DNA of 64,000 nucleotides from Micromonospora_E sp048060115. Its GTDB lineage: Bacteria; Actinomycetota; Actinomycetes; Mycobacteriales; Micromonosporaceae. The stretch lies in NCBI RefSeq assembly GCF_048060115.1, contig NZ_JBHMIM010000046.1:1-64000 (forward strand). Direction: 5' to 3'. Under the pieces are notes generated by a model. That model made no database searches. It saw nothing but the letters and a program-made list of their open reading frames with translations, and was not told the origin of the DNA. The position numbers and the translations under genes are program-made. This document shows, piece by piece, positions 26,564 through 34,969 of the stretch; position 1 is the stretch's first letter, and every line of letters begins with the position of its first letter.

Positions 26564-27205
26564 ATGGCCGATCGGCGGCCGGCAACGACCGTGACGGCCC
26601 TGCTCGACCAGCAGGGCCGTACCTTCAGCGCGGAGGCGGGCATCACGCTGGCCGACAAGCCGGCACCGCTGTACCAGCTCCTGGTGCTCGCGACGCTGCT
26701 GAGTACCCGGATCGCGGCGCGGATCGCGATCGACGCCGCGCGGGAACTCTTCGCCGCCGGCTACCGCACCCCGGCGGCGATGGCCGCGGCCAGCTGGCAG
26801 GACCGGGTGGACGCGCTGGGTCGCGGTCACTACCGGCGGTACGACGAGCGGACCGCCACCATGCTCGGTGACGGGGCCGAGTTGTGCCAACGCCGATGGG
26901 GCGGTGACCTGCGGCGGCTGCACGCCGAGGCCGGTGACGAGCCGACCGCGCTGCGCCGGCTCCTCACCGCGTACCCCGGGATCGGACCGACCGGCGCGGA
27001 CATCTACCTGCGTGAGGTGCAGGCGGTCTGGCCCGGCCTGCGGCCGTACCTGGACAAGCGGGTGACCAGCGGCGCCGGCCGGATCGGGCTGCCCGGCTCG
27101 CCCGAGCGACTGGCCACGTTGGTCAGTGATCGCGACCTGCCGCGGTTCGCCGCCGCCCTGGTCCGGGTCTCCCTCGGCGCGCGGGTGGCCGAACCGCGGG
27201 GGTGA
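26564..27205 (+). CDS. HhH-GPD superfamily (endonuclease III-like) protein
   Basis: A 213-residue protein, start ATG 26564 with GGGAGG eight bases before. The core reads LYQLLVLATLLSTRIAARIA, a helix-hairpin-helix LTAYPGIGPTGADIYLREVQ, and RPYLDKRV. The loop after the HhH keeps the Asp of the GPD motif (YLDKR), but the position of the catalytic Lys in endonuclease III (GxGRKTA) is Thr here, and there is no C-terminal 4Fe-4S cysteine set. It may be a monofunctional glycosylase or non-catalytic relative. Confidence 0.75.
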   Translation: MADRRPATTVTALLDQQGRTFSAEAGITLADKPAPLYQLLVLATLLSTRIAARIAIDAARELFAAGYRTPAAMAAASWQDRVDALGRGHYRRYDERTATMLGDGAELCQRRWGGDLRRLHAEAGDEPTALRRLLTAYPGIGPTGADIYLREVQAVWPGLRPYLDKRVTSGAGRIGLPGSPERLATLVSDRDLPRFAAALVRVSLGARVAEPRG

Positions 27206-27246
27206 CGACCGCACGACCCAGGCCGACGCGACCCAGCCGGCGGCGG

Positions 27247-28041
27247 TCACGCCGGACCGGATCGCACCGGGTCGGTGACCGGGTGGTGCCGGCGGGGGCG
27301 GGGACGCCCCGGGGCGTCGCGGATCGGCGTCAGGATGTCGCCCAGCAGCGCCGACATCGCCGGCGACGGCTCCAGCTGCAACTCCCGCAACACCAGATCC
27401 CGGTACGCGTAGAAGGTGTGCAACGCCTCGTAGGCGTTGCCCTCGGCGAGGTGGATCCGCACGATCAGCCGGTGCGGGGTCTCCCGCAACGGTTCGGCAC
27501 CCACCGCCTCCAGGGCGGCCTGCAGCGCCTCGTCGTGCTGCCCGGCCTCCAGATAGGTCTGCGCGACGTGCTCCAGCATGTGCAGCCGCAACTGCCGCAG
27601 CCGTTCCCGCTCCAGCAGCACCCAGTCGTCGTACCAGCCGGGCAGCAGATCGTGCCGGGCGGCGGTGAGCACCACGTCGGCCAGCCGGGGATCGCCGCCG
27701 TCGCGGACCCGGGCCGCGGTGCGGACCAGATCGTCCACATCGACCTGGACCTGTGGATCGAGCCGGACGGTGTCCCCGGCGGTGCGCAGCGGGCAACTCG
27801 GCTCCTGGCGCAGCCGCCACAGCGCGGTACGCAGCGACGAAAGGGCACGCTCCTCGGCCGCGTCCGGCCAGAGCAGCCCGGCCAGATGTGCGCGGGTGGC
27901 ACCGGGACGCAGCCCGATCAGCGCGAGGATCCGCTGGAGTCCACGAGGGACCGTTATTGACTCGTCCCGCCTGACCAGGCGGAATCCGCCGAGAAGTAGT
28001 AGTCGGACCGATGCTTCCGCGTTGCCTGCCTCTAACGTCAC
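27247..28041 (-). CDS. SARP-type transcriptional activator (BTAD domain)
   Basis: A 264-residue protein from GTG 28041. The N-terminal OmpR-like winged helix is LLLLGGFRLVRRDESITVPR, RILALIGLRPGATRAHLAGL, LWPDAAEERALSSLRTALWR, and residues ~100-245 form the bacterial transcriptional activation domain with TPR-like helices (LEHVAQTYLEAGQHDEALQA). This is the small AfsR/SARP architecture that switches on antibiotic or pigment clusters. It faces away from the PKS operon and sits directly beside it, so it is the probable activator. The last ~30 residues are Arg/Pro/His-rich. Confidence 0.88.
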   Translation of the reverse strand: MTLEAGNAEASVRLLLLGGFRLVRRDESITVPRGLQRILALIGLRPGATRAHLAGLLWPDAAEERALSSLRTALWRLRQEPSCPLRTAGDTVRLDPQVQVDVDDLVRTAARVRDGGDPRLADVVLTAARHDLLPGWYDDWVLLERERLRQLRLHMLEHVAQTYLEAGQHDEALQAALEAVGAEPLRETPHRLIVRIHLAEGNAYEALHTFYAYRDLVLRELQLEPSPAMSALLGDILTPIRDAPGRPRPRRHHPVTDPVRSGPA

Positions 28042-28059
28042 GGCGGAACCCCCTGCACG

Positions 28060-28088
28060 CGTCAGCCACCGGTCACTGCCCTGTCACC
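28060..28088. promoter_or_regulatory. Three heptamer direct repeats, SARP-box geometry
   Basis: CGTCAGC, GGTCACT and TGTCACC occur at 28060, 28071 and 28082, that is 7-mers separated by 4 bp with an 11-bp period; they share GTCA. SARP proteins bind exactly such 11-bp-period heptamer repeats. The array lies between the SARP gene and the PKS operon. Confidence 0.5.
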
Positions 28089-28382
28089 ACGCCCTTGCGT
28101 CACCAAGATTATCAACCGTGATTACTCTCAGTCAATGACGCGCTCGACCGACCGGTCACCCCGACAGATACCCGACAACTAGCCTGAGCTGCTACTTCTT
28201 GCGAAACAAACGGGCATCACCGACAGTCGCGGTAACCCTCGGTGATCACGCGCTGTACCGGCCCGCCGTTACCTCGGCGTCAACGCCGAGCTCCGGCCCG
28301 AACAGCGCGACGCGACGCGACGGTGACGCCGCCGACGGCATCGTGGGCAGCGACCAAGGCACGACGCCGCTGGGAGGAAGCC
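28089..28382. other. Long leader/promoter region of the PKS operon
   Basis: No coding sequence recognised in the ~300 bp between the SARP repeats and the cyclase start. The part around 28100-28140 (AAGATTATCAACCGTGATTA) is AT-rich for this genome and is the likely promoter area. GGGAGGAAGCC immediately before 28383 is the ribosome-binding site of the first gene. Confidence 0.4.
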
Positions 28383-28718
28383 ATGGATCGGTCGCTGATC
28401 ATCGCCAAGGTGGTCCCGGACGCGGAACAGCAGGTCGCGGAGATCTTCGCCGAGTCGGACTGCACCGACCTGCCCGGCCTGGCCGGGGTACGGCACCGGT
28501 CGCTGTACCGACTGCACGACCTGTACGTGCACCTGATCGAAACCGACCACACGGGGCCGCAGGCGGTCGCCGCCGCCCGGGAACATCCCGAGTTCGACCG
28601 GGTCAGCCGCCGGCTCGCCGCGTACATCAGCCCGTACCTGGCGACCTGGCGCTCCCCACGCGACGCGATGGCCCACCGGTTCTACCACTGGGACGCCTCC
28701 ACCGGCCGACGGCCATGA
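28383..28718 (+). CDS. TcmI family type II polyketide cyclase
   Basis: A 111-residue protein starting MDRSLIIAKVVPDAEQQVAE, then FAESDCTDLPGLAGVRHRSL, YRLHDLYVHLIETD and ending AMAHRFYHWDASTGRRP. These features (small ferredoxin-like fold, central Y-x-L-H-D-L-Y-V-H-L strand, C-terminal FYHW) match the TcmI/WhiE ORFVII polyketide cyclases that close later rings of an aromatic polyketide. GGGAGG supports the ATG. First gene of an eight-gene coupled operon; the next gene starts in its stop (ATGA). Confidence 0.92.
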   Translation: MDRSLIIAKVVPDAEQQVAEIFAESDCTDLPGLAGVRHRSLYRLHDLYVHLIETDHTGPQAVAAAREHPEFDRVSRRLAAYISPYLATWRSPRDAMAHRFYHWDASTGRRP

Positions 28719-30475
28719 CCGCCACCGGCCCGGCCACCCGGGACCTGTGGCTGCGCTGCGCCGTCTGCCGCGCCCTGGTCTACCGGCGGCGGATGCGCCG
28801 CAACCTCGAGGTCTGCCCCGACTGTGGACATCACCGTCGACTCACCGCGCCGGCGCGCATCAGTCAGCTCGCCGACCCGGACAGCTTCGTCGACCTGGGT
28901 GAACCGGCCGCCGAGGTGGACCCGCTACGGTTCGTCGACTCCCTGCCGTACCCGCAGCGGCTCGCCCGGGCGCGGACCGCGACCGGCCTCGCGGAGGCCG
29001 TGGTGTGCGGCACCGCCCGCATCGGCGGACACCGCGCCGTCCTCGCCGTGATGGACTTCCGCTTCCTCGGCGGCAGCCTCGGTGCCGCCACCGGCGAGCT
29101 GATCACCCGGGCCGCCGAGCACGCGCTCGCCACCGCCAGCCCGCTGGTGCTGGTCACCGCTTCCGGTGGCGCCCGGATGCAGGAAGGTGCGCTGGCGCTG
29201 ATGCAGCTGGCCACCATCAGCGGCGCGATCGCCGACCTGCGGGCCGCCGGCCTGCTCACCGTCAGCGTCATCACCGACCCGACGTACGGCGGCGTCGCCG
29301 CCTCGTTCGCCACCAACACCGACCTGGTGATCGCCGAAGCCGGCGCCCGGATGGGGTTCGCCGGCCCCCGGGTCATCCGCGAGACGATCCGCCAGGAGTT
29401 GCCCGCCGGTTTCCAGACCGCGGAGTTCCTGCTCCGGCACGGCCAGGTCGATCTGGTCGTCGAACGCCGCGACCTGCGGGCCCGGCTGCGCGCCCTGCTC
29501 GCGCTCGCCGTGGCCGGCCGGGTCGGAGCAGGTCCGGCGGCACCCACCGCCACCCATCCGACGGTCGTCGTGCCGGCCGCCCGCCAGGGCGAGACACCCG
29601 ACGCCTGGCAGTGCGTACGCGCCGCACGCAACCTGGCCCGGCCGACCACGTCGGACTACGCGCACACCGTGTTCGACGGCTTCGTCGAACTGCACGGCGA
29701 CCGGCTCGGTGCCGACTGCCCGGCGATCGTCACCGGCCTGGCCCGGCTCGGTGACCAGCCGGTCGTCGTGATCGGGCACCAGAAGGGGCACGACGCGCGG
29801 GAGATGCTGGCCCGAAACTTCGGCATGGCCGGCCCGGCCGGCTACCGCAAGGCGGTACGGATGATGCGACTGGCCGCCCGGCTCGGTCTCCCGGTGGTGA
29901 CCCTGATCGACACTCCCGGCGCACACCCTGGAGTGGACGCCGAGGAGCAGGGCCAGGCCGCCGCGATCGCGACCTGTCTGCGCACCATGTCCCGACTACC
30001 GACGCCGGTGATCGCGGTCATCACCGGCGAGGGTGGCAGCGGTGGTGCCCTCGCGCTGGCGGTCGCCGACCGGGTGTTGATGCTGCAGAACGCCGTCTAC
30101 TCGGTGATCAGCCCAGAAGGCTGCGCCGCGATCCTGTTCCACGACCGGGCCGCCGCACCGCGGGCCGCCGCCGCGCTGCGGCTCACCGCACCCGATCTGG
30201 TCCGCCTGGGCGTCGCCGACGGCATCGTCGGGGAACCGCCGGGCGGTGCCCACCGGGACCCGACCGGGGCCGGTGAACGGATCCGCGCCGCGCTGCTCGC
30301 CGCCTTGGCGGACCTGCTCACGCTGCCCACCGCCGAACTGCTCCGCCGACGTGCCCGCCGGTTCCGCCGCTACGCCGCCGGCCCAGCCGAGATCGGGGCC
30401 GGGGCCGGGGCAACGGATGTTCCCGTCGGCGGACCGGCCGACGACACCGACCGACCGATCCAGGTGAGGCGATGA
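28715..30475 (+). CDS. Fused acetyl-CoA carboxylase carboxyltransferase (AccD-AccA)
   Basis: A 586-residue fusion. Residues ~1-265 are the AccD-like beta part with a Cys4 zinc ribbon (CAVC ... CPDC) and ASGGARMQEGALALMQLA; residues ~275-560 are the AccA-like alpha part with FGMAGPAGYRKAVRMMRLAA, IDTPGAHPGVDAEEQGQA and GEGGSGGALALAVADRVLM. It transfers carboxylate from biotin on BCCP to acetyl-CoA, making malonyl-CoA. Within a PKS operon it supplies extender units locally. This AccD-A order differs from the acyl-CoA carboxylase used for primary metabolism in actinomycetes. ATGA overlaps at both ends. Confidence 0.93.
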   Translation: MTATGPATRDLWLRCAVCRALVYRRRMRRNLEVCPDCGHHRRLTAPARISQLADPDSFVDLGEPAAEVDPLRFVDSLPYPQRLARARTATGLAEAVVCGTARIGGHRAVLAVMDFRFLGGSLGAATGELITRAAEHALATASPLVLVTASGGARMQEGALALMQLATISGAIADLRAAGLLTVSVITDPTYGGVAASFATNTDLVIAEAGARMGFAGPRVIRETIRQELPAGFQTAEFLLRHGQVDLVVERRDLRARLRALLALAVAGRVGAGPAAPTATHPTVVVPAARQGETPDAWQCVRAARNLARPTTSDYAHTVFDGFVELHGDRLGADCPAIVTGLARLGDQPVVVIGHQKGHDAREMLARNFGMAGPAGYRKAVRMMRLAARLGLPVVTLIDTPGAHPGVDAEEQGQAAAIATCLRTMSRLPTPVIAVITGEGGSGGALALAVADRVLMLQNAVYSVISPEGCAAILFHDRAAAPRAAAALRLTAPDLVRLGVADGIVGEPPGGAHRDPTGAGERIRAALLAALADLLTLPTAELLRRRARRFRRYAAGPAEIGAGAGATDVPVGGPADDTDRPIQVRR

Positions 30476-30975
30476 TGTCCGCAGCCGCCGCCAACGGAAC
30501 CCCGGCCGGCCCGGAGCTGGCCAGTCAGCTACGCCGGCTCGCCGAACAGACCCGGGAGTTGGTCGGCGAGCTCGCCGGCCCGCTGCGGCGGGTGCAGGTC
30601 CGGCACGGGGAGACCGTGATCGAGATCGAGTGGCACGACCCGGCCGGCCGGACCGCCGTACCCGGGGAGCCGCCGACCGCCGGGGAGCCGCCGACCGCCG
30701 GGGCGGCTTCCGGTGGCGAAGTGCCGACGGCGCGAACACGCCGGCTGGTGTCGCCGATGGTCGGCACCTTCTACCGGGCGGCGGAGCCGGGCGGCAAACC
30801 GTTCGTCACCACCGGCGACGTGATCGAACCCGGGCAGGTGATCGGGATCGTCGAAGCGATGAAGCTGATGAACGAGATCACCGCCGACCAGCGCGGCGTG
30901 ATCGAGGCAGTCCTCGTCGGCGACGGCGAACCGGTCGAGTTCGACCAGCCGCTGATCACGCTCGGTCCCGAATGA
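30472..30975 (+). CDS. Biotin carboxyl carrier protein of PKS-linked ACC
   Basis: A 167-residue BCCP. A helical N-terminus and a Pro-rich hinge (GEPPTAGEPPTAG) lead to the biotinyl domain from ~90: VSPMVGTFYRAAEPGGKPFV and IGIVEAMKLMNEI, with the biotinylated Lys at residue 131. The motif is AMKL rather than the usual AMKM. It links the carboxylase AccC (next gene) and the carboxyltransferase (previous gene). The start ATG overlaps the preceding TGA. Confidence 0.93.
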   Translation: MMSAAAANGTPAGPELASQLRRLAEQTRELVGELAGPLRRVQVRHGETVIEIEWHDPAGRTAVPGEPPTAGEPPTAGAASGGEVPTARTRRLVSPMVGTFYRAAEPGGKPFVTTGDVIEPGQVIGIVEAMKLMNEITADQRGVIEAVLVGDGEPVEFDQPLITLGPE

Positions 30976-30988
30976 GGAGGCGAGCATC

Positions 30989-32350
30989 GTGTTCGAGAAG
31001 ATCCTGATCGCCAACCGGGGCGAGATCGCGCTGCGGGTCGCCCGGGCCTGCCGGGAACTCGGCGTACGGACCGTCGCGGTCCACTCGACGGCGGACCGCG
31101 ACTCGGCGGTGGTCCGGTTCGCCGACGAGTCCGTCCACATCGGCCCACCGGCGAGCCGGTCCAGCTACCTGAACGCGGCGGCGATCATCGAGGCGGCCCG
31201 CCGCACCGGCGCTGAGGCCGTCCACCCCGGCTACGGATTCCTTTCCGAGGACGCCGACTTCGCCGAGATCTGCGCCGAGAACGGGCTGGCCTTCATCGGC
31301 CCGCCGGCACAGGTGATGCTCGCCCTGGGCGACAAGGCCCAGGCTCGGGCGGTCCTCGGCGCGGCCGGGCTGCCGCTGCCGCCGGGCAGCCAGGAGCCGG
31401 TCACCAGTGCCGCACACGCCGCCGCCCTCGCCACCGAGATCGGCTACCCGGTGATCATCAAGGCGGCGGCCGGTGGCGGCGGCCGGGGCATGACCGTGGT
31501 CTCCGACGAACGGACCCTGGCCCAGGCGTACCACCGGACCCGTCAGACGGCCCGCGCGGTCTTCGGCGACGACCGGGTCTACCTGGAGCGCTATCTCCTC
31601 CAGGCCCGGCACGTCGAGGTCCAGGTGCTCTGCGACGGGCACGGCAACGGGATCCATCTGGGCACCCGGGACTGTTCCGTACAGCGCCGGCACCAGAAGC
31701 TCATCGAGGAAGGCCCGGCCCCCACCCTGCCGGCCGCCATGCTCGACGAGATGGCCGAGGTCGCGCTGCGCGGTGCCCTGGCGGTCGGCTACGTCGGCGT
31801 CGGCACCTTCGAGTTCCTCGTCGACGAACACGACCAGTTCCACTTCATCGAGATCAACTGCCGAATCCAGGTCGAACACCCGGTCACCGAGATGATCACC
31901 GGGGTGGACCTGGTCCAGGAACAGATCCACATCGCCTGCGGCACCCCGCTGCGGCTGCGCCAGCCGGAGATCCGGCCGCGTGGCGTCGCCATCGAGTGTC
32001 GGGTCAACGCCGAAGATCCGCGACGTGGCTTCGCTCCGACCCCGGGACGACTGGACCGGTTCGTCCCACCCGGTGGCCCCTTCACCCGGGTCGACACCCA
32101 CGGCTATCCCGGATACGTCGTCGGCCCGCACTACGACTCGCTGCTGGCCAAGGTGGTGGTGTGGGCACCCGAGCGGGAGCTGGCACTCAACCGGATGGAA
32201 CGCGCGCTCAGCGAGTTCGACATCGACGGGCCCGGAATGCGCACCACCATCCCGTTCCTGCGGCGGGTCCTCGACGACGCCGCGTTCCGCAAGGGACGGC
32301 TGTCGACCACCCTGGTCGACCGACTGCTCGACCAGCCGGTTCCTAAGTGA
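30989..32350 (+). CDS. accC: Biotin carboxylase subunit of PKS-linked ACC
   Basis: A 453-residue ATP-grasp enzyme from GTG 30989, with GAGGAGG nine bases upstream. It starts FEKILIANRGEIALRVARAC, has HPGYGFLSEDADFAEIC, the glycine-rich loop KAAAGGGGRGM, and the catalytic FIEINCRIQVEHPVTEMITG. It carboxylates biotin on the BCCP using ATP and bicarbonate. Full length for the family. Confidence 0.95.
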   Translation: MFEKILIANRGEIALRVARACRELGVRTVAVHSTADRDSAVVRFADESVHIGPPASRSSYLNAAAIIEAARRTGAEAVHPGYGFLSEDADFAEICAENGLAFIGPPAQVMLALGDKAQARAVLGAAGLPLPPGSQEPVTSAAHAAALATEIGYPVIIKAAAGGGGRGMTVVSDERTLAQAYHRTRQTARAVFGDDRVYLERYLLQARHVEVQVLCDGHGNGIHLGTRDCSVQRRHQKLIEEGPAPTLPAAMLDEMAEVALRGALAVGYVGVGTFEFLVDEHDQFHFIEINCRIQVEHPVTEMITGVDLVQEQIHIACGTPLRLRQPEIRPRGVAIECRVNAEDPRRGFAPTPGRLDRFVPPGGPFTRVDTHGYPGYVVGPHYDSLLAKVVVWAPERELALNRMERALSEFDIDGPGMRTTIPFLRRVLDDAAFRKGRLSTTLVDRLLDQPVPK

Positions 32351-32376
32351 CAAGTCGCCTCAACCAAGGAGCAACA

Positions 32377-33204
32377 ATGAGCATCATCGATCAACACCGG
32401 TCGGTCACCTCCGCGGACATCACCGCCATCCTGGTCCGCAACTGTGGCCTGGACGCGGGCAGCGCCGCCGACGACCCGGCGGCGTCGCTCGCCGACCTCG
32501 GCATGGACTCGCTCGCCCTGCTGGAACTGCAGGCCGTGGTCGCCGACCGCTACCAGGTGCGGATCCCGACCGACAGCGCGGACCTGAGCATCGCCCAGGT
32601 CGCCGACCTGGTCGCCGCCGAACTCGGCCCGTCCGGTGCGGCCGTTGCCAGTCCGGCCGACGCGGCCGGCACAGCCGTCGCCAGTCCGACCGACGCGACC
32701 GGCACAGCACCGGTCGACGAGCCGGATCCACCCGGCCACACCGAGAACAGCGTGGTGATCGCCGCCGGCCTGGACCTGGTCTGGGACGTCACCAACGACG
32801 TCGGCCGCTGGACCGACCTGTTCACCGAGTACGAATCGGTGCAGATCATGCACCGGAGCGGAGACACCGTACGGTTCCGGCTGACCATGCACCCGGACGA
32901 GAACGGCATCGCCTGGAGCTGGGTCAGCGAACGCACCGCCGACCGGGAACGCCGCCGGGTGCTGGCGCAGCGGATCGAACCCGGGCCGTTCGAGTACATG
33001 CGGATCCGGTGGGACTACGCCGAAGTCCCCGAAGGCACCCGGATGACCTGGGTGCAGGACTTCTCGATGCGACCGACCGCGCCGATCGACAACGCCGGCA
33101 TGACCGACCGGATCAACGCCAACAGCCGGATCCAACTGGACATCATCCGGGACCGGATCGAAACCCTGGCCCGCACCGCCGAGACCGCCGGAGGTCGGCA
33201 GTGA
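32377..33204 (+). CDS. Acyl carrier protein fused to aromatase/cyclase (SRPBCC)
   Basis: A 275-residue two-domain protein; AAGGAG five bases before ATG 32377. Residues 1-85 are an ACP with the phosphopantetheine Ser45 in LGMDSLALLE. An Ala/Pro/Thr linker (~86-125, containing the repeat AVASP-DA-GTA twice) joins it to a START/SRPBCC polyketide aromatase/cyclase (~125-275: NSVVIAAGLDLVWDVTNDVG, WTDLFTEYESVQIM, MTWVQDFSMRPTAPID). In whiE and tcm clusters these are two separate proteins (whiE ORFV and ORFVI). Fusion would deliver the nascent poly-beta-ketone directly to the first-ring cyclase. Confidence 0.92.
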   Translation: MSIIDQHRSVTSADITAILVRNCGLDAGSAADDPAASLADLGMDSLALLELQAVVADRYQVRIPTDSADLSIAQVADLVAAELGPSGAAVASPADAAGTAVASPTDATGTAPVDEPDPPGHTENSVVIAAGLDLVWDVTNDVGRWTDLFTEYESVQIMHRSGDTVRFRLTMHPDENGIAWSWVSERTADRERRRVLAQRIEPGPFEYMRIRWDYAEVPEGTRMTWVQDFSMRPTAPIDNAGMTDRINANSRIQLDIIRDRIETLARTAETAGGRQ

Positions 33205-33689
33205 ACGACCCACGACTCGTCGCCGCCCGCGACCTGACCGCCGACCGCCGCCGTGGCGGCGAACTGCGGGTGCTGCTCGGCCCGCGTACCGTCGGCAGCA
33301 CGTCGGGCTTCCTCGGCATGGCGATCCTGCGCCCCGGCGAACGGATCGCCGAGCACTACCACCCGTACAGCGAGGAGTTCCTCTACGTCGCGCGCGGTGA
33401 GATCATCGTCGACCTGGACGACCTGCCGGTCGCGGTGCGTCGCGCCGAGGCGTTGTTCGTACCGATGAACACCCGCCACCGGCTGCGCAACGTCAGCAAA
33501 GGGCCGGCCGAAGTGGTGTTCCACCTCGGCCCGCTGGCACCGCGCCCCGAGCTCGGCCACGTCGACACCGAAGGCCCGGCCGTACTCGGCCCCGGACCGG
33601 ACGCGCCAGACACCGACCGGCTCCCGGCGAACCGGCCGCAGCCGGCGCAGCGCCCCCGCACGACGGCACCCAACGGCAGCCGGCCGTGA
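33201..33689 (+). CDS. Cupin domain protein (WhiE ORFII-like)
   Basis: A 162-residue protein from GTG 33201 (GTGA overlap with the ACP-cyclase stop). The cupin motifs are GERIAEHYHPYSEEFLYVAR, with the H-x-H-like pair reduced to HYHPYSEE, and VPMNTRHRLRNVS. The last 45 residues are Pro/Arg-rich and probably disordered. Cupins of this kind sit next to KS genes in spore-pigment PKS clusters (WhiE ORFII), with an unclear role in cyclisation or oxidation. Confidence 0.85.
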   Translation: MNDPRLVAARDLTADRRRGGELRVLLGPRTVGSTSGFLGMAILRPGERIAEHYHPYSEEFLYVARGEIIVDLDDLPVAVRRAEALFVPMNTRHRLRNVSKGPAEVVFHLGPLAPRPELGHVDTEGPAVLGPGPDAPDTDRLPANRPQPAQRPRTTAPNGSRP

Positions 33690-34969
33690 CGGCGCCCGGG
33701 TCGCCCCGGCGAACCGTCGTCACCGGCATCGGGGTCGTCGCCCCCGGCGGCGCGACCCGGGACAGCTTCTGGGCGACGATCACCGCCGGGCGCACCGCCA
33801 CCCGCCGGATCACGTTCTTCGACCCGGCACCGTTCCGATCCCAGATCGCCGCCGAATGCGACTTCGACCCGGCCCGCGCCGGCCTCGGCCCCCGCGAACG
33901 ACGACGCGCCGACCGGTACGTGCAGTTCGCGCTCGCCTGCTCGATCGAGGCGGTCGCCGACGCCGGGCTGCGGCTCGACGACGCCGGCCGGCAGCGGGCC
34001 GGTGTGGCGCTCGGCTCCGCGGTCGGCGGCACCATGGCCCTGGAGCAGGAGTACGTGGTGGCCAGCGACTCCGGCACGCACTGGCTGGTCGACCCGGACT
34101 GCACCACCCCGTACCTGTATCAGGCGCTGATCCCCAGCAGCCTCGCCGCCGACGTGGCCTGCCGGCACGGGCTGCACGGCCCCGCGCAGGTCATCTCGAC
34201 CGGCTGCACCTCCGGGATCGACGCGATCGGCTACGCCCACCAGCTGATCGTCGACGGCGACGCCGACGTGATGCTCGCCGGCGCCGCCGACTCGCCGATC
34301 TCCCCGGTCACCGTCGCCTCGTTCGACGCGATCGGGGCCACCAGCCCGGACAACGACGACCCGGCGCATGCCAGCCGACCGTTCGACAACGACCGGCACG
34401 GGTTCGTCCTCGCCGAAGGCGCCGCCGTCCTGGTGCTGGAGGAGTTCGACCACGCCCGGCGGCGCGGCGCGCGGATCTACTGCGAGGTCGGCGGGTACGC
34501 CACCCGCAGCAACGGCTACCACATGACCGGCCTGCGGCCCGACGGAGCGGAGATGGCGCGGGCCATCGTCGAGGCGATGGACCAGGCCCGGCTCAACCCC
34601 GACGACGTGTCGTACGTCAGCGCACACGGTTCCGGGACCCGACAGAACGACCGGCACGAGACCGCCGCCTTCAAACGGGCGCTCGGCGACGCCGCGTACC
34701 GGGTGCCGATCAGCTCGATCAAGTCCATGGTCGGGCATTCGCTCGGCGCGATCGGCTCCATCGAAATGGCGGCCTGTGCGCTGGCCATGGCACACGGGAC
34801 GGTCCCACCGACGGCGAACTGGCGCACCCGGGACCCGGAGTGCGACCTGGACTACGTCCCGAACACCGCCCGTGAGCTACCGGTCGACGTGGCGTTGTCG
34901 GTCGGCAGCGGCTTCGGCGGATTCCAGTCGGCGATGGTGTTCGCCCGCCCGGAGAGGACCCGACGTTGA
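33686..34969 (+). CDS. Type II PKS ketosynthase, KS-alpha
   Basis: A 427-residue beta-ketoacyl synthase. It begins RRTVVTGIGVVAPGG, has the nucleophile Cys174 in STGCTSGIDAIGYAHQ, and the two catalytic histidines in SAHGSGTRQNDRHETAAFK and SIKSMVGHSLGAIGSIE. Together with the chain-length factor it forms the heterodimer that builds the poly-beta-ketone from malonyl-ACP. GTG start overlaps the cupin stop (GTGA). Confidence 0.95.
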   Translation: MTAPGSPRRTVVTGIGVVAPGGATRDSFWATITAGRTATRRITFFDPAPFRSQIAAECDFDPARAGLGPRERRRADRYVQFALACSIEAVADAGLRLDDAGRQRAGVALGSAVGGTMALEQEYVVASDSGTHWLVDPDCTTPYLYQALIPSSLAADVACRHGLHGPAQVISTGCTSGIDAIGYAHQLIVDGDADVMLAGAADSPISPVTVASFDAIGATSPDNDDPAHASRPFDNDRHGFVLAEGAAVLVLEEFDHARRRGARIYCEVGGYATRSNGYHMTGLRPDGAEMARAIVEAMDQARLNPDDVSYVSAHGSGTRQNDRHETAAFKRALGDAAYRVPISSIKSMVGHSLGAIGSIEMAACALAMAHGTVPPTANWRTRDPECDLDYVPNTARELPVDVALSVGSGFGGFQSAMVFARPERTRR

